A stretch of DNA of 64,000 nucleotides, from NCBI RefSeq assembly GCF_014653155.1, contig NZ_BNAF01000007.1, forward strand, positions 1 to 64,000. The letters are read 5' to 3'. The stretch comes from Sphingobacterium griseoflavum (lineage in GTDB: Bacteria; Bacteroidota; Bacteroidia; Sphingobacteriales; Sphingobacteriaceae). Positions 18,006-25,924 of the stretch are shown in pieces; position 1 is the first letter of the stretch; each line of letters begins with the position of its first letter. Position numbers and translations under genes: made by a program. The notes below the pieces were generated by a model that was not told where the DNA came from, made no database searches, and saw nothing but the letters and a program-made list of their open reading frames with translations.

Positions 18006-21000
18006 TCAAACCATTTTGCTCAACAAATTGAGCGCATAGTCAATGTTATTCACATTATTCAGCGCAAGGCGCAGTTGGTTTTTTACCTCTTTAAGGTTGG
18101 AGATGTGCGGATGCGCTTGCACAAATCCCAATACCCTACCAAATTGATCCGACTCGAAATAGCTTGACTTGGGGTTGTTAAGAAAATATCCCTTCAGCAC
18201 ATTTTTCTTATAGGATATCTTTTCAAAACCGATCTGTTTGCCCAACCACTGCAGACGCAACGTATTGAACAGTTCGAAAACAGGGGCAGGAATAGGGCCA
18301 AAGCGATCTTCCAACTCTTTTTGAAAACCTGCAAGTTGCTGGTCGTTATCAAGTTTGGCAATCTCGTTGTACAGGTTGTAGCGCTCCCCAATATTTGTCA
18401 CATATTCATCGGGGATCATCACTTCCAAATCCGTGTCAATTTGAGTGAAATTGACGTATTTTCTGTTTTTATCATCCGCAAACAATTCGCTGAATTCGTC
18501 ATCTTTCAATTCTTGCACGGCCTCATCCAAGATCTTGTTATACATCTCAAACCCTATTTCGGCAATAAAGCCCGATTGCTCGGCGCCCAAAAGATTTCCC
18601 GATCCGCGGATATCTAAATCGCGCATGGCTACATTAAAGCCGGAACCCAGTTCGGAGAACTCTTCTAACGCGGAAAGCCTTTTGTACGCTTCGTTCGTTA
18701 GGGTAGACAGCGGCGGGCTAAGCAGGTAGCAGAAGGCCTTTTTGTTGGAACGACCTACCCGACCGCGCATTTGGTGCAGGTCACTGAGCCCGAACATGTG
18801 CGCGTGGTTGATGATGATGGTATTGGCATTCGGTATATCTAGCCCGGCTTCGATAATGGTCGTAGCAACCAATACATCGAATTCATGGTTGATGAATTTG
18901 AGCATGACATCTTCCAAATCGTCGCCTTCCAATTGCCCGTGCGCTATTCCAACGCGTGCACCCGGCACCAATTTTTGGATCATGGCTCCCAGCTGTTTCA
19001 GGTCTGCCACGCGATTATGTATGAAAAAAACCTGTCCGTTGCGATCCAGCTCAAAAGCAACCGATTCTTGGATCAACGTTTCATTAAAGACATGGAGTTC
19101 CGTTTGCACCGGTTGGCGGTTCGGGGGAGGGGTAGAGATAATGCTCAAGTCTCGGGCTCCCATCAGGGAAAGATGTAAGGTTCGTGGAATGGGGGTTGCG
19201 GTTAGGGTCAGCGAATCGACATTCGCGCGCATCACCTTCAGTTTTTCCTTGACGGATACGCCAAACTTCTGCTCCTCATCAATGATCATCAGTCCAAGCT
19301 CTTTGAACTTCACGTCTTTACTCACTAATCGGTGTGTACCGATGATGATGTCCACCTCGCCAGCAGCGAGCTTTCTTAAGGTCTCTTTTATTTGTTTGGC
19401 AGATTTAAAGCGGTTGATGTAATCAATGTTGGCCGGAAAGCCTTTTAGCCGTTCGCTGAAGGTTCGGTAGTGCTGCAGGGCAAGGATTGTCGTAGGTACC
19501 AAGACAGCAACCTGTTTGCTATCGGCAACGGCCTTGAATGCTGCGCGGATAGCCACTTCTGTTTTACCAAAGCCTACATCGCCGCATACCAGCCGATCCA
19601 TCGGATGTGGCGACTCCATATCTCGTTTGACATCGTTGGTTGCTTTTTCCTGATCGGGCGTATCTTCGTAGATGAAGGACGCTTCCAATTCATTCTGCAA
19701 GTAACTGTCGGGGCTGAATGCATTTCCGGTCTGCGCTTTCCGCTTAGCGTAAAGCTTGATCAGGTCGCGGGCAATATCTTTGACTTTCTTTTTTGTTGTT
19801 TTCTTCAGCTTATCCCAGGCGTCAGTTCCGAGCTTGTTCATTTTAGGCAGCGTACCTTCCTTCCCCGAATATTTGGAAATGCGGTTTAAGGAGTTGATGT
19901 TGACGTAGAGCAGGTCATTGTCAGCATAAACCAAGCGGATCATTTCTTGTGTTTTTCCGTTAACTTCTACCTTTTCCAGACCGGCATATTTCCCTACGCC
20001 GTGGTCAATGTGGGTGATGTAGTCGCCAGGCTTCAAGTCGCGCAGATCCTTTAAGGTAATGGCCTGCGACCGTTCGTAGCCTTTTTTACGTTTGTATTTA
20101 TAATATCTGTCAAATACCTGGTGGTCGGTGTAGCACGCCAATTTAACGTTATCATCTCGGAAGCCTTCGCGCAGGCCGCGGTGTACCGGAATGAAGGTCG
20201 CCGATTTATCAATGTCTTCCAAGATGGCGAAGATGCGTTCAATCTGTTTCGTGGAGTCTGAGAAGATGAGATTGCTAATTCCCTGTTTTTCATTCTCCTT
20301 TAAATTGTGAATAAGCAAGTTAAAGTCTTTGTTGAAAGAGGGTTGTGGATGCGTATCGAACAGGATCTTGGTATCTGCTTTGTAGTAAAATTGTTTTCCA
20401 AACTCAATGTTAGGGAACTCAAAGAGCATCTCGCTGAAGGTGCGATCGTTGGTGAAGGTCACCCGGGGATCCACCCATTCACTATTTGCTTTAATATCTT
20501 TTTCCGGCAGAGCTTTCCAAAATTCAGCCGCTTTCTTATAGCCGTCTTTGAGCACATCGAGCATAAATTGAATATCCTTATGCCAAAATACCGTATCCCG
20601 ATCAACATATTCCAGCAATGAAATATGGTTATTGCTCAGGAATTTCGCCTGCACATTTGGAACGATGGTTACCGTATGCATTTTGCTCACCGATAGCTGG
20701 GATTCGATATCGAAAGTACGTATGCTTTCGATATCATCGCCAAAAAACTCAATGCGGTAGGGAAGATCGTTGGAAAAAGAAAAGATATCTACAATACCAC
20801 CACGTATCGCGAACTGTCCGGGCTCATAAACAAAATCGACGCGTTCAAAATCATATTCATATAGAAACTCATTGATGAAGTCGGTGCTAAGCTTGCTGTG
20901 TTCGGTTATGGCCAAGGTGTTTTTGTCGAGGTCGTCACGGTTGATGACTTTTTCGGCAATTGCTTCGGGATAGGTCACGACCATTTTCGGTAGTTCCGAT

Positions 21001-21341
21001 GTATGGTTAAGTGCGCTCAATGTTTCGGCCCGCTGCAACACGTGTGCAGCGTCGATTTGTGTGAACTCGTATGCTTTGCGAAAAGATGCCGGGAAAAAAA
21101 GAACCTGTTTGTCCAAAATACTTTCCAGATCGCTGAGGAAATACGAGGCATCTTCATGGGTGGGAAGGACAAACACAAACGGCCTTTCCTGTAATGTATA
21201 GGCGGCCGCTGCCAGCACAGCATCGGACGAGCCGACCAACCCCTTAAGCTGTACCTTCGGATTTTTTGCCTGGATGGCCTTGACCAATGTTGTTAGCTGC
21301 TCACTTTGCGTATATTTATCGATGACCTCTTGTATGCCCAC
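18006..21341 (-). CDS. mfd: transcription-repair coupling factor
   Basis: DNA translocase that removes stalled RNA polymerase at lesions and recruits UvrA. Order of parts: UvrB-like N-terminal module (about 1-340), RNA-polymerase-interacting CarD-like domain (about 430-520, DYITHIDHGVGKYAGLEKV), and RecG-like helicase with Walker A GDVGFGKTE, DEEQKFGV and the TATPIPRTL motif. The helicase C-terminal part contains RMRGRVGRS-like QMRGRVGRSNKK, and the TRCF C-terminal domain follows. At 1111 residues it is of normal size. The start is GTG at 21341: an in-frame stop lies two codons upstream and no ATG is near. Confidence 0.96.
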   Translation of the reverse strand: MGIQEVIDKYTQSEQLTTLVKAIQAKNPKVQLKGLVGSSDAVLAAAAYTLQERPFVFVLPTHEDASYFLSDLESILDKQVLFFPASFRKAYEFTQIDAAHVLQRAETLSALNHTSELPKMVVTYPEAIAEKVINRDDLDKNTLAITEHSKLSTDFINEFLYEYDFERVDFVYEPGQFAIRGGIVDIFSFSNDLPYRIEFFGDDIESIRTFDIESQLSVSKMHTVTIVPNVQAKFLSNNHISLLEYVDRDTVFWHKDIQFMLDVLKDGYKKAAEFWKALPEKDIKANSEWVDPRVTFTNDRTFSEMLFEFPNIEFGKQFYYKADTKILFDTHPQPSFNKDFNLLIHNLKENEKQGISNLIFSDSTKQIERIFAILEDIDKSATFIPVHRGLREGFRDDNVKLACYTDHQVFDRYYKYKRKKGYERSQAITLKDLRDLKPGDYITHIDHGVGKYAGLEKVEVNGKTQEMIRLVYADNDLLYVNINSLNRISKYSGKEGTLPKMNKLGTDAWDKLKKTTKKKVKDIARDLIKLYAKRKAQTGNAFSPDSYLQNELEASFIYEDTPDQEKATNDVKRDMESPHPMDRLVCGDVGFGKTEVAIRAAFKAVADSKQVAVLVPTTILALQHYRTFSERLKGFPANIDYINRFKSAKQIKETLRKLAAGEVDIIIGTHRLVSKDVKFKELGLMIIDEEQKFGVSVKEKLKVMRANVDSLTLTATPIPRTLHLSLMGARDLSIISTPPPNRQPVQTELHVFNETLIQESVAFELDRNGQVFFIHNRVADLKQLGAMIQKLVPGARVGIAHGQLEGDDLEDVMLKFINHEFDVLVATTIIEAGLDIPNANTIIINHAHMFGLSDLHQMRGRVGRSNKKAFCYLLSPPLSTLTNEAYKRLSALEEFSELGSGFNVAMRDLDIRGSGNLLGAEQSGFIAEIGFEMYNKILDEAVQELKDDEFSELFADDKNRKYVNFTQIDTDLEVMIPDEYVTNIGERYNLYNEIAKLDNDQQLAGFQKELEDRFGPIPAPVFELFNTLRLQWLGKQIGFEKISYKKNVLKGYFLNNPKSSYFESDQFGRVLGFVQAHPHISNLKEVKNQLRLALNNVNNIDYALNLLSKMV

Positions 21342-21372
21342 GTGCTACCTTTTTTCTTTTTTTGCGAATTTA

Positions 21373-21380
21373 CAAAAATA
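21373..21380 (-). promoter_or_regulatory. -7 box (TATTTTTG) of mfd
   Basis: Exact TAnnTTTG on the minus strand, 31 bases before the GTG start of mfd. This gives a leader of normal length. Confidence 0.4.
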
Positions 21381-21493
21381 ATCAGTGCCAAGCAGTTTGC
21401 AAGGGGAAACATTGTCGATCGACCTATAAAAAGCCACCGTGGCTTTAAATTGCTTATTTCTATAGCTAGAAACATGGCGACCACGACGCGGCG

Positions 21494-22039
21494 CTACAGC
21501 AAACGATTGGCCAAGGCAAAATCGAGCACCTGCTGCATATCTTCGTGAAGGTCGAACTGCAGGTCTTCGTGCAGCTTGTCGAATTTGTTCGCGGTAGCTT
21601 TTATTCGTGCCTTTACATACAGGTGGAGTTTAAAGGCTGCATGTATGGCGGATGCTTCAAAAAGTGTAGGGAAGCGTTCAAAAGCTTCTTTCAACAAAAA
21701 AATGCGGCATGCTATTTCGCTAAATTTATCCTTGGTAACCTTCTCGTGTTCATTGACCAATCCGCTTGCCTGCCGCAAGAGCGACTGCAGTTCGCGGTAA
21801 TTACTGTACTGCGGAATGTTTTTAATGGTATGCCTGTTCTCGGCAAAGAGATTGCGAAGGGTGTTGTTTAGCTGCTCAATCCGATCCTCAAGGTCTACTT
21901 GACTCTCCAGCAACTGAAAGTGCAGCTGCTTCATGAGCATCTTGTCCTTACTGACCAAGCGAACCAAAAGTTTATCCTTCTCTTTTTGTGGCAAGTTGAG
22001 TACTGCGTCCTTTAATTCGGGTTGTTTATGGAGACTCAT
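21494..22039 (-). CDS. hypothetical protein, all-helical, 181 residues
   Basis: I do not recognise a family. The protein is rich in Leu, Lys, Glu and Gln and has heptad-like runs (about 45-75 and 95-130), so it is probably a helical bundle. It has no signal peptide, no membrane helix and no cysteine pair. It stands alone between mfd and the divergent AraC gene. The full-length open frame with ATG and the bias of the coding strand suggest a real cytoplasmic protein of lineage-restricted type. Confidence 0.72.
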   Translation of the reverse strand: MSLHKQPELKDAVLNLPQKEKDKLLVRLVSKDKMLMKQLHFQLLESQVDLEDRIEQLNNTLRNLFAENRHTIKNIPQYSNYRELQSLLRQASGLVNEHEKVTKDKFSEIACRIFLLKEAFERFPTLFEASAIHAAFKLHLYVKARIKATANKFDKLHEDLQFDLHEDMQQVLDFALANRLL

Positions 22040-22154
22040 GCGTAATAGCTATCAATGTAAAGGTTAAAAATAATAAGTAAATGCTGGAATCCGAAATAAG
22101 GGCTTATACAACCTGTCTTCAAAAGCATAGCCATCCTTAAAAAGTACCATTATT

Positions 22155-22169
22155 GGTATGAAATATACC
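22155..22169. promoter_or_regulatory. short palindrome in the divergent region (possible operator)
   Basis: Five-base arms GGTAT and ATACC around GAAAT, 15 bases in all, about 23 bases upstream of the AraC -7 box. It could be a regulator site, but short palindromes are common and the flanks add no more pairing. Confidence 0.25.
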
Positions 22170-22191
22170 ATGGATTTCGCTGAAATGACAA

Positions 22192-22199
22192 TACCTTTG
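22192..22199 (+). promoter_or_regulatory. -7 box (TACCTTTG) of the araC-type gene
   Basis: Exact TAnnTTTG ending three bases before ATG 22203. The box, the three-base spacer TAT and the first two codons ATG GCT are the same layout as at ispH, which favours 22203 as the start over two in-frame ATGs upstream. Confidence 0.45.
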
Positions 22200-22202
22200 T
22201 AT

Positions 22203-23072
22203 ATGGCTTCGAAAATACCCGTCATCGCGCAATGTACCGTCACCAACAGCCTGCAACATGGAGGCCTATTGGTGGAGGATTTGGCGGTCTACTTGGGTCG
22301 CAATAAAAACCTTGTTTTTCCGCATCGACATAATTTTTACCATTTTATTCTTTTTACTTCAGGTAGCGGAAGCCATAGTATCGATTTCGAACAGTTCGAG
22401 ATCGAACCTTGGCAGATGTACTTCATGTCGCCGGGGCAGATACATACCTGGGCTTTCGATAAAGATATAGCCGGCTTTGTCATCAATTTTGATCGGGACT
22501 TTTTTAAAACGTTCCTCTTGCGACCTGAATATGTAAACAATTTTTCTTTCTTCTCGGGTTTGGTAAAAGATGAGGTATTTGTTGTGGTTGAGCAGGAGCG
22601 TGAGGCATTGCTACACATTCTTGCACGGCTCTTGGCGCATGTCGATGATTTGGATTTTGCGCGCATTTCTCTCTTGTATCTTTTCCATGTCTTGGAGAAG
22701 CAGCGTCGGCTACCCGATGTAGGAGAGAACAACCTTTACAACCATACGTTGCTGCGTAATTTTATGGATTTGATAGAGACAAACTACAGGAGGCTCCGCT
22801 TGCCGAAGGAGTATGCCGCCTTGCTGTATATCACGCCAAACCATCTTAACGCGCTAGCAAAAGAGTTTTTAGGTTTTTCTGCCGGCGAGTTGATTCGCGA
22901 TCGTATTGTGCTGGAAGCGAAACGCCTGTTGGTTATTCACGACTACAGCGTGTCAGACATTGCTTATGAGCTGAACTTTAACGACAACTCCTACTTCACA
23001 AAATTCTTTAAAAAAGCTACCGGACTAACCCCAGACGAATTTCGGAAGACCATGGTCATAAAACACAAATAA
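22203..23072 (+). CDS. AraC family transcriptional regulator
   Basis: N-terminal cupin-type sensing domain (about 25-150, with FPHRHNFYHFILF and a GQIHTW patch) followed by two C-terminal helix-turn-helix units (about 185-285). The second has the family text SVSDIAYELNFNDNSYFTKF and KKATGLTPDEFRK. At 289 residues it is of normal length. Frames open from ATG 22158 and 22185 exist, but those starts overlap the promoter box and palindrome. The DUF983 gene follows one base after the stop and is probably co-transcribed. The effector is unknown. Confidence 0.88.
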   Translation: MASKIPVIAQCTVTNSLQHGGLLVEDLAVYLGRNKNLVFPHRHNFYHFILFTSGSGSHSIDFEQFEIEPWQMYFMSPGQIHTWAFDKDIAGFVINFDRDFFKTFLLRPEYVNNFSFFSGLVKDEVFVVVEQEREALLHILARLLAHVDDLDFARISLLYLFHVLEKQRRLPDVGENNLYNHTLLRNFMDLIETNYRRLRLPKEYAALLYITPNHLNALAKEFLGFSAGELIRDRIVLEAKRLLVIHDYSVSDIAYELNFNDNSYFTKFFKKATGLTPDEFRKTMVIKHK

Positions 23073-23073
23073 A

Positions 23074-23508
23074 ATGGAAGACAAGACAGCCTATACGATC
23101 GGAAAGTTTCAAGCTGCAAGACAATGCAGGTGCCCACGCTGTAGAACAGGAAAGATGTTTGCGGGGGGACTGATGAGTTTGAAAGGGCAAAAGATGGCAA
23201 AGTACTGTCCGCATTGCGCACTTAAATTTGAGATGGAGCCTGGCTTCTTTTACGTTTCGATGTTTGTGAGCTACGCGCTCAATGTGGCGCAATTTATTGC
23301 GGTTTGTGTGGCGACTTATGTGTTTTCCGGGCAATCCGAATCTCCGTGGCTGTATCTAGTTGTCTGTTGCTTAGCTGCTATTTTTCTCGCTGGATTTAAC
23401 TTTAGATATGCTCGCGTGATCCAACTTTACTGGCTAACGCCAAATTTGGACTTTATACCAAGATACTACGGCGAAAAATATAACCGCGAGATAAAGGTGG
23501 AGGCATAG
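23074..23508 (+). CDS. DUF983 family membrane protein
   Basis: 144 residues. A zinc-ribbon-like N-terminal part has two Cys-x2-Cys pairs (CRCPRCRTGK and YCPHCALKFE). Two membrane helices follow (about 65-90 and 94-115). DUF983 proteins are widespread in Bacteroidota and alphaproteobacteria and their function is not settled. It begins one base after the AraC stop. Confidence 0.85.
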   Translation: MEDKTAYTIGKFQAARQCRCPRCRTGKMFAGGLMSLKGQKMAKYCPHCALKFEMEPGFFYVSMFVSYALNVAQFIAVCVATYVFSGQSESPWLYLVVCCLAAIFLAGFNFRYARVIQLYWLTPNLDFIPRYYGEKYNREIKVEA

Positions 23509-23521
23509 ATGCTGCCTCCAC
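23497..23521. terminator. hairpin between convergent DUF983 and galE genes
   Basis: Nine-base perfect arms (23497-23505 and 23513-23521) around a seven-base loop. The stem runs into the DUF983 stop codon. Only TTTC follows on the plus strand, so the terminator call rests mostly on position. Confidence 0.45.
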
Positions 23522-23535
23522 TTTCATGTGTTATA

Positions 23536-24564
23536 TTAACCTATAGGGTTTTCTTTTAGATATTTTTCCCAGGCCCAGGCCGACGCCATCATATCGTCAA
23601 TACCTAATTCGGCCGTCCAGCCGAGCTCCTTGCTGGATTTGCTTACATCGCCCCAAACCTGCACGACGTCGCCATCGCGACGCGGCCCAACCTCATAATT
23701 TAACCGTTTACCGGAAACTTTTTCAAAAGCGGCAATGGTTTGTAAAACAGAGTAGCCAATGCCGGTACCTACGTTGAAAACATCGTAGTTTCCATTGGGG
23801 TTCCCATTTTCCAAAAGTTGAATAGCTGCCACATGCGCCTTGGCTAAATCCACCACATGGATGTAGTCACGCACGCAGCTTCCATCGACAGTGTCGTAAT
23901 CGCCGCCGAATACGGTAAGCTTGTCCCGTTTACCGATAGCCGTTTGTGTGATGAAGGGCAAGAGATTCTGTGGCACGCCCAGCGGCAGCTCGCCTATCAA
24001 AGCAGATTTGTGCGCCCCAACAGGATTAAAATAGCGGAGGGCAATGACCCGGTAATTGTCATGCGCTTTCGCCGTTTCTGCTAGGATTTCTTCCGCAACC
24101 TGTTTGGTGTTGCCATAGGGAGACGTAGCTTTCTTTACCGGCGCTGATTCTGTAACGGGCAATGTATCGGGCTCCCCATAAACCGTACAGCTCGATGAAA
24201 AAACGAAGTTGATTGGTTTCTCTTGGAAAGCCTGCAGCAAATTGATTAGCGAGAAAAAGTTGTTGTGGTAATATTTCAAAGGCTTGATGACTGACTCGCC
24301 TACGGCCTTAGATGCTGCAAAATGTATGATGCCCTTTATATCGGTATTGCTGTTCACAAAATCCGCTACTTTTGCTGCATCGCAAAGATCAAATTGATGA
24401 AACGCTGGCCTCACACCAATAATTTTTTCAATCTGGTCCAAGATCTGCATATTGGAGTTGGAAAGGTCGTCAACAATAATCGGTGTATAGCCCGCATGGT
24501 GCAACTCGACCACTGTGTGCGATCCGATGTATCCGGTACCGCCTGTAACTAGTATTTTGCTCAT
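23536..24564 (-). CDS. galE: UDP-glucose 4-epimerase
   Basis: Extended short-chain dehydrogenase that interconverts UDP-glucose and UDP-galactose, completing the Leloir set whose other genes lie at 12798-16155. NAD-binding GGTGYIGSHT at residues 8-17, the active-site SSSCTVYG with Ser/Thr, and Tyr-x3-Lys in SPYGNTK are all present. At 342 residues it is of normal length. It is a single-gene unit, which fits a second role in supplying UDP-galactose for surface glycans. Confidence 0.95.
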   Translation of the reverse strand: MSKILVTGGTGYIGSHTVVELHHAGYTPIIVDDLSNSNMQILDQIEKIIGVRPAFHQFDLCDAAKVADFVNSNTDIKGIIHFAASKAVGESVIKPLKYYHNNFFSLINLLQAFQEKPINFVFSSSCTVYGEPDTLPVTESAPVKKATSPYGNTKQVAEEILAETAKAHDNYRVIALRYFNPVGAHKSALIGELPLGVPQNLLPFITQTAIGKRDKLTVFGGDYDTVDGSCVRDYIHVVDLAKAHVAAIQLLENGNPNGNYDVFNVGTGIGYSVLQTIAAFEKVSGKRLNYEVGPRRDGDVVQVWGDVSKSSKELGWTAELGIDDMMASAWAWEKYLKENPIG

Positions 24565-25705
24565 TATTTCTGATTATAATATGTGTGTATTACTGCATTC
24601 GGTATCTGCGGGCGTCCATTCGTCGAGCCTCACATGAAAAGGCTTCTGATTGGTAATGGAATGAATAAACGCTGCTCGTATGATGCGATGACGCATATAG
24701 GATAACTTTCGCATGTACAATAGGTCCTGCTATAAACTTTTCGTTTGCCAGGCGGTAAAGCATTCGGCTATCCAATCCATCTCGACTGGAAAATAGCCTT
24801 AACCTTTGGTTTTTAGCCATTTTCAATTTCCTTTTTTATAGCTGACCTTGCCCTCAAGCTGTTGCATCATCTGTATTCCCTTTGTTGACACAAGCCATTT
24901 ATCCCTGTCAAATATACAAAATTCTTTACGTGCTAACTACTGAAAATGGTCATTACCGGTATCCCAAAAAAGTGGAACAGTACATATGTTTCAATAAATG
25001 GTAACATTTGAAAATAATTTGCATGCTTTCTTTCAACTTTCACCTGCTAATCGCCTTGCTGAAGGAGCCGGGGGTTACGCGTGAGACGGAACGTACAGAT
25101 GCGAAATCGAGAAGTCAATGTACGGACAAATGCAACTACACTTGCTTACTAGCCTCTTTTGGAGTTGTGCCAAACTTTCAAGCTGTTCTGTAGGTGCTAA
25201 TAAGATTTTATCGGAATAGCATCGTCCGAAATGAACTTTTGGGAAGTTCGTTTTAGCAACAGAATAGATGATATTTTGCACAAGCTCCTAGTTTTTTTAG
25301 CGAAAGAGGAGAATTTTATAGCGTCGGCGAAGTTGATGATAATATTTTGTTTGGCATACGGGCGCTTTGTTTTTGTTTCTACAAAGAGATATTATTTTTT
25401 GAATTAAATTTCATTTTTGCTGACCGCTTGGCATGCAGTTTGTTAAAACTTGACCGAACGCTGTAAAGATATATCATAGATAAACTTCGGCCGTTCTATT
25501 CGCATTTCCAGTAGAAATCGAGTAAATAGTTCCTAGACTCAACGCTAAGTGCTCCTGTATTTATGCGTTATTATTGATAAGTTGATTACATTTTTGAAAG
25601 TTGATATCCTGCTCTAACGGAAAACTTTTTTATGTAATTCATTTATTGTGGAAAAAAATTACATGCTATTACATTTTTATTCTATACTCATAAGCAAGCG
25701 ACAAC
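24565..25705. other. 1.1-kb region without a convincing gene
   Basis: I see only short frames that look accidental. One is 24590-24826 on the minus strand (78 codons) with no recognisable motif. Another is a 58-codon plus-strand frame at 25231-25407 with a helical, hydrophobic C-terminal half. Base composition drifts to AT-rich toward the right end. TTACATTTTT occurs twice (near 25584 and 25669). The region probably holds the galE promoter, the control region of the fimbrillin-like unit and decayed sequence. Confidence 0.45.
25632..25664. repeat. eight-base inverted repeat upstream of the fimbrillin-like unit
   Basis: ATGTAATT (25632-25639) and AATTACAT (25657-25664) are exact inverted copies 17 bases apart, about 40 bases before the small peptide gene. 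This could be an operator or a chance AT-rich palindrome. Confidence 0.3.
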
Positions 25706-25903
25706 ATGAATTACATGGAAAAGGACAAACAATTCAAGGACAAGGTTTTATTGACTTACACATCGCCAAAAAGTACGGTCACTATGGTTCAGATGGAAAC
25801 AGGGATAGCGGCCACATCAACAACGGTATCGCCAACGAATAGTGGCAACCAAGTACAGGAACAGTACGATTTGCAGGAACAGGATAGAGGCTTTGATTGG
25901 TAG
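25706..25903 (+). CDS. small peptide gene preceding a fimbrillin-like lipoprotein
   Basis: 65 codons from ATG 25706 (a second ATG at 25715). The C-terminal half reads VQMETGIAATSTTVSPTNS, then NQVQEQYDLQEQ and an FDW end. From memory, Bacteroidota genomes carry similar short proteins (basic start, E-x-GIAA-S-x-T core, acidic W-ending tail) just before fimbrillin and FISUMP lipoprotein genes. There is no signal peptide. The role is unknown. A competing frame at 25648-25842 overlaps it and has no such features. Confidence 0.6.
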   Translation: MNYMEKDKQFKDKVLLTYTSPKSTVTMVQMETGIAATSTTVSPTNSGNQVQEQYDLQEQDRGFDW

Positions 25904-25924
25904 TTTTTCCATTAAGATGTTTTT

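Noticed and set aside
18742..19422. 226-codon plus-strand frame inside mfd
   Set aside because: Met/Ser-rich, no motif, entirely within the conserved helicase part of mfd.
24590..24826. 78-codon minus-strand frame upstream of galE
   Set aside because: No motif, signal or family resemblance, unusual composition; kept only as part of the gene-poor region description.
25632..25664. Invertible promoter (phase variation switch) before the fimbrillin-like unit
   Set aside because: The inverted repeats are only eight bases and 17 bases apart, far shorter than known invertible segments, and no recombinase gene is near.
25648..25842. 64-codon frame overlapping the small peptide gene
   Set aside because: Overlaps the frame that has the E-x-GIAA core; its own translation is low-complexity His/Gly/Lys without family features.
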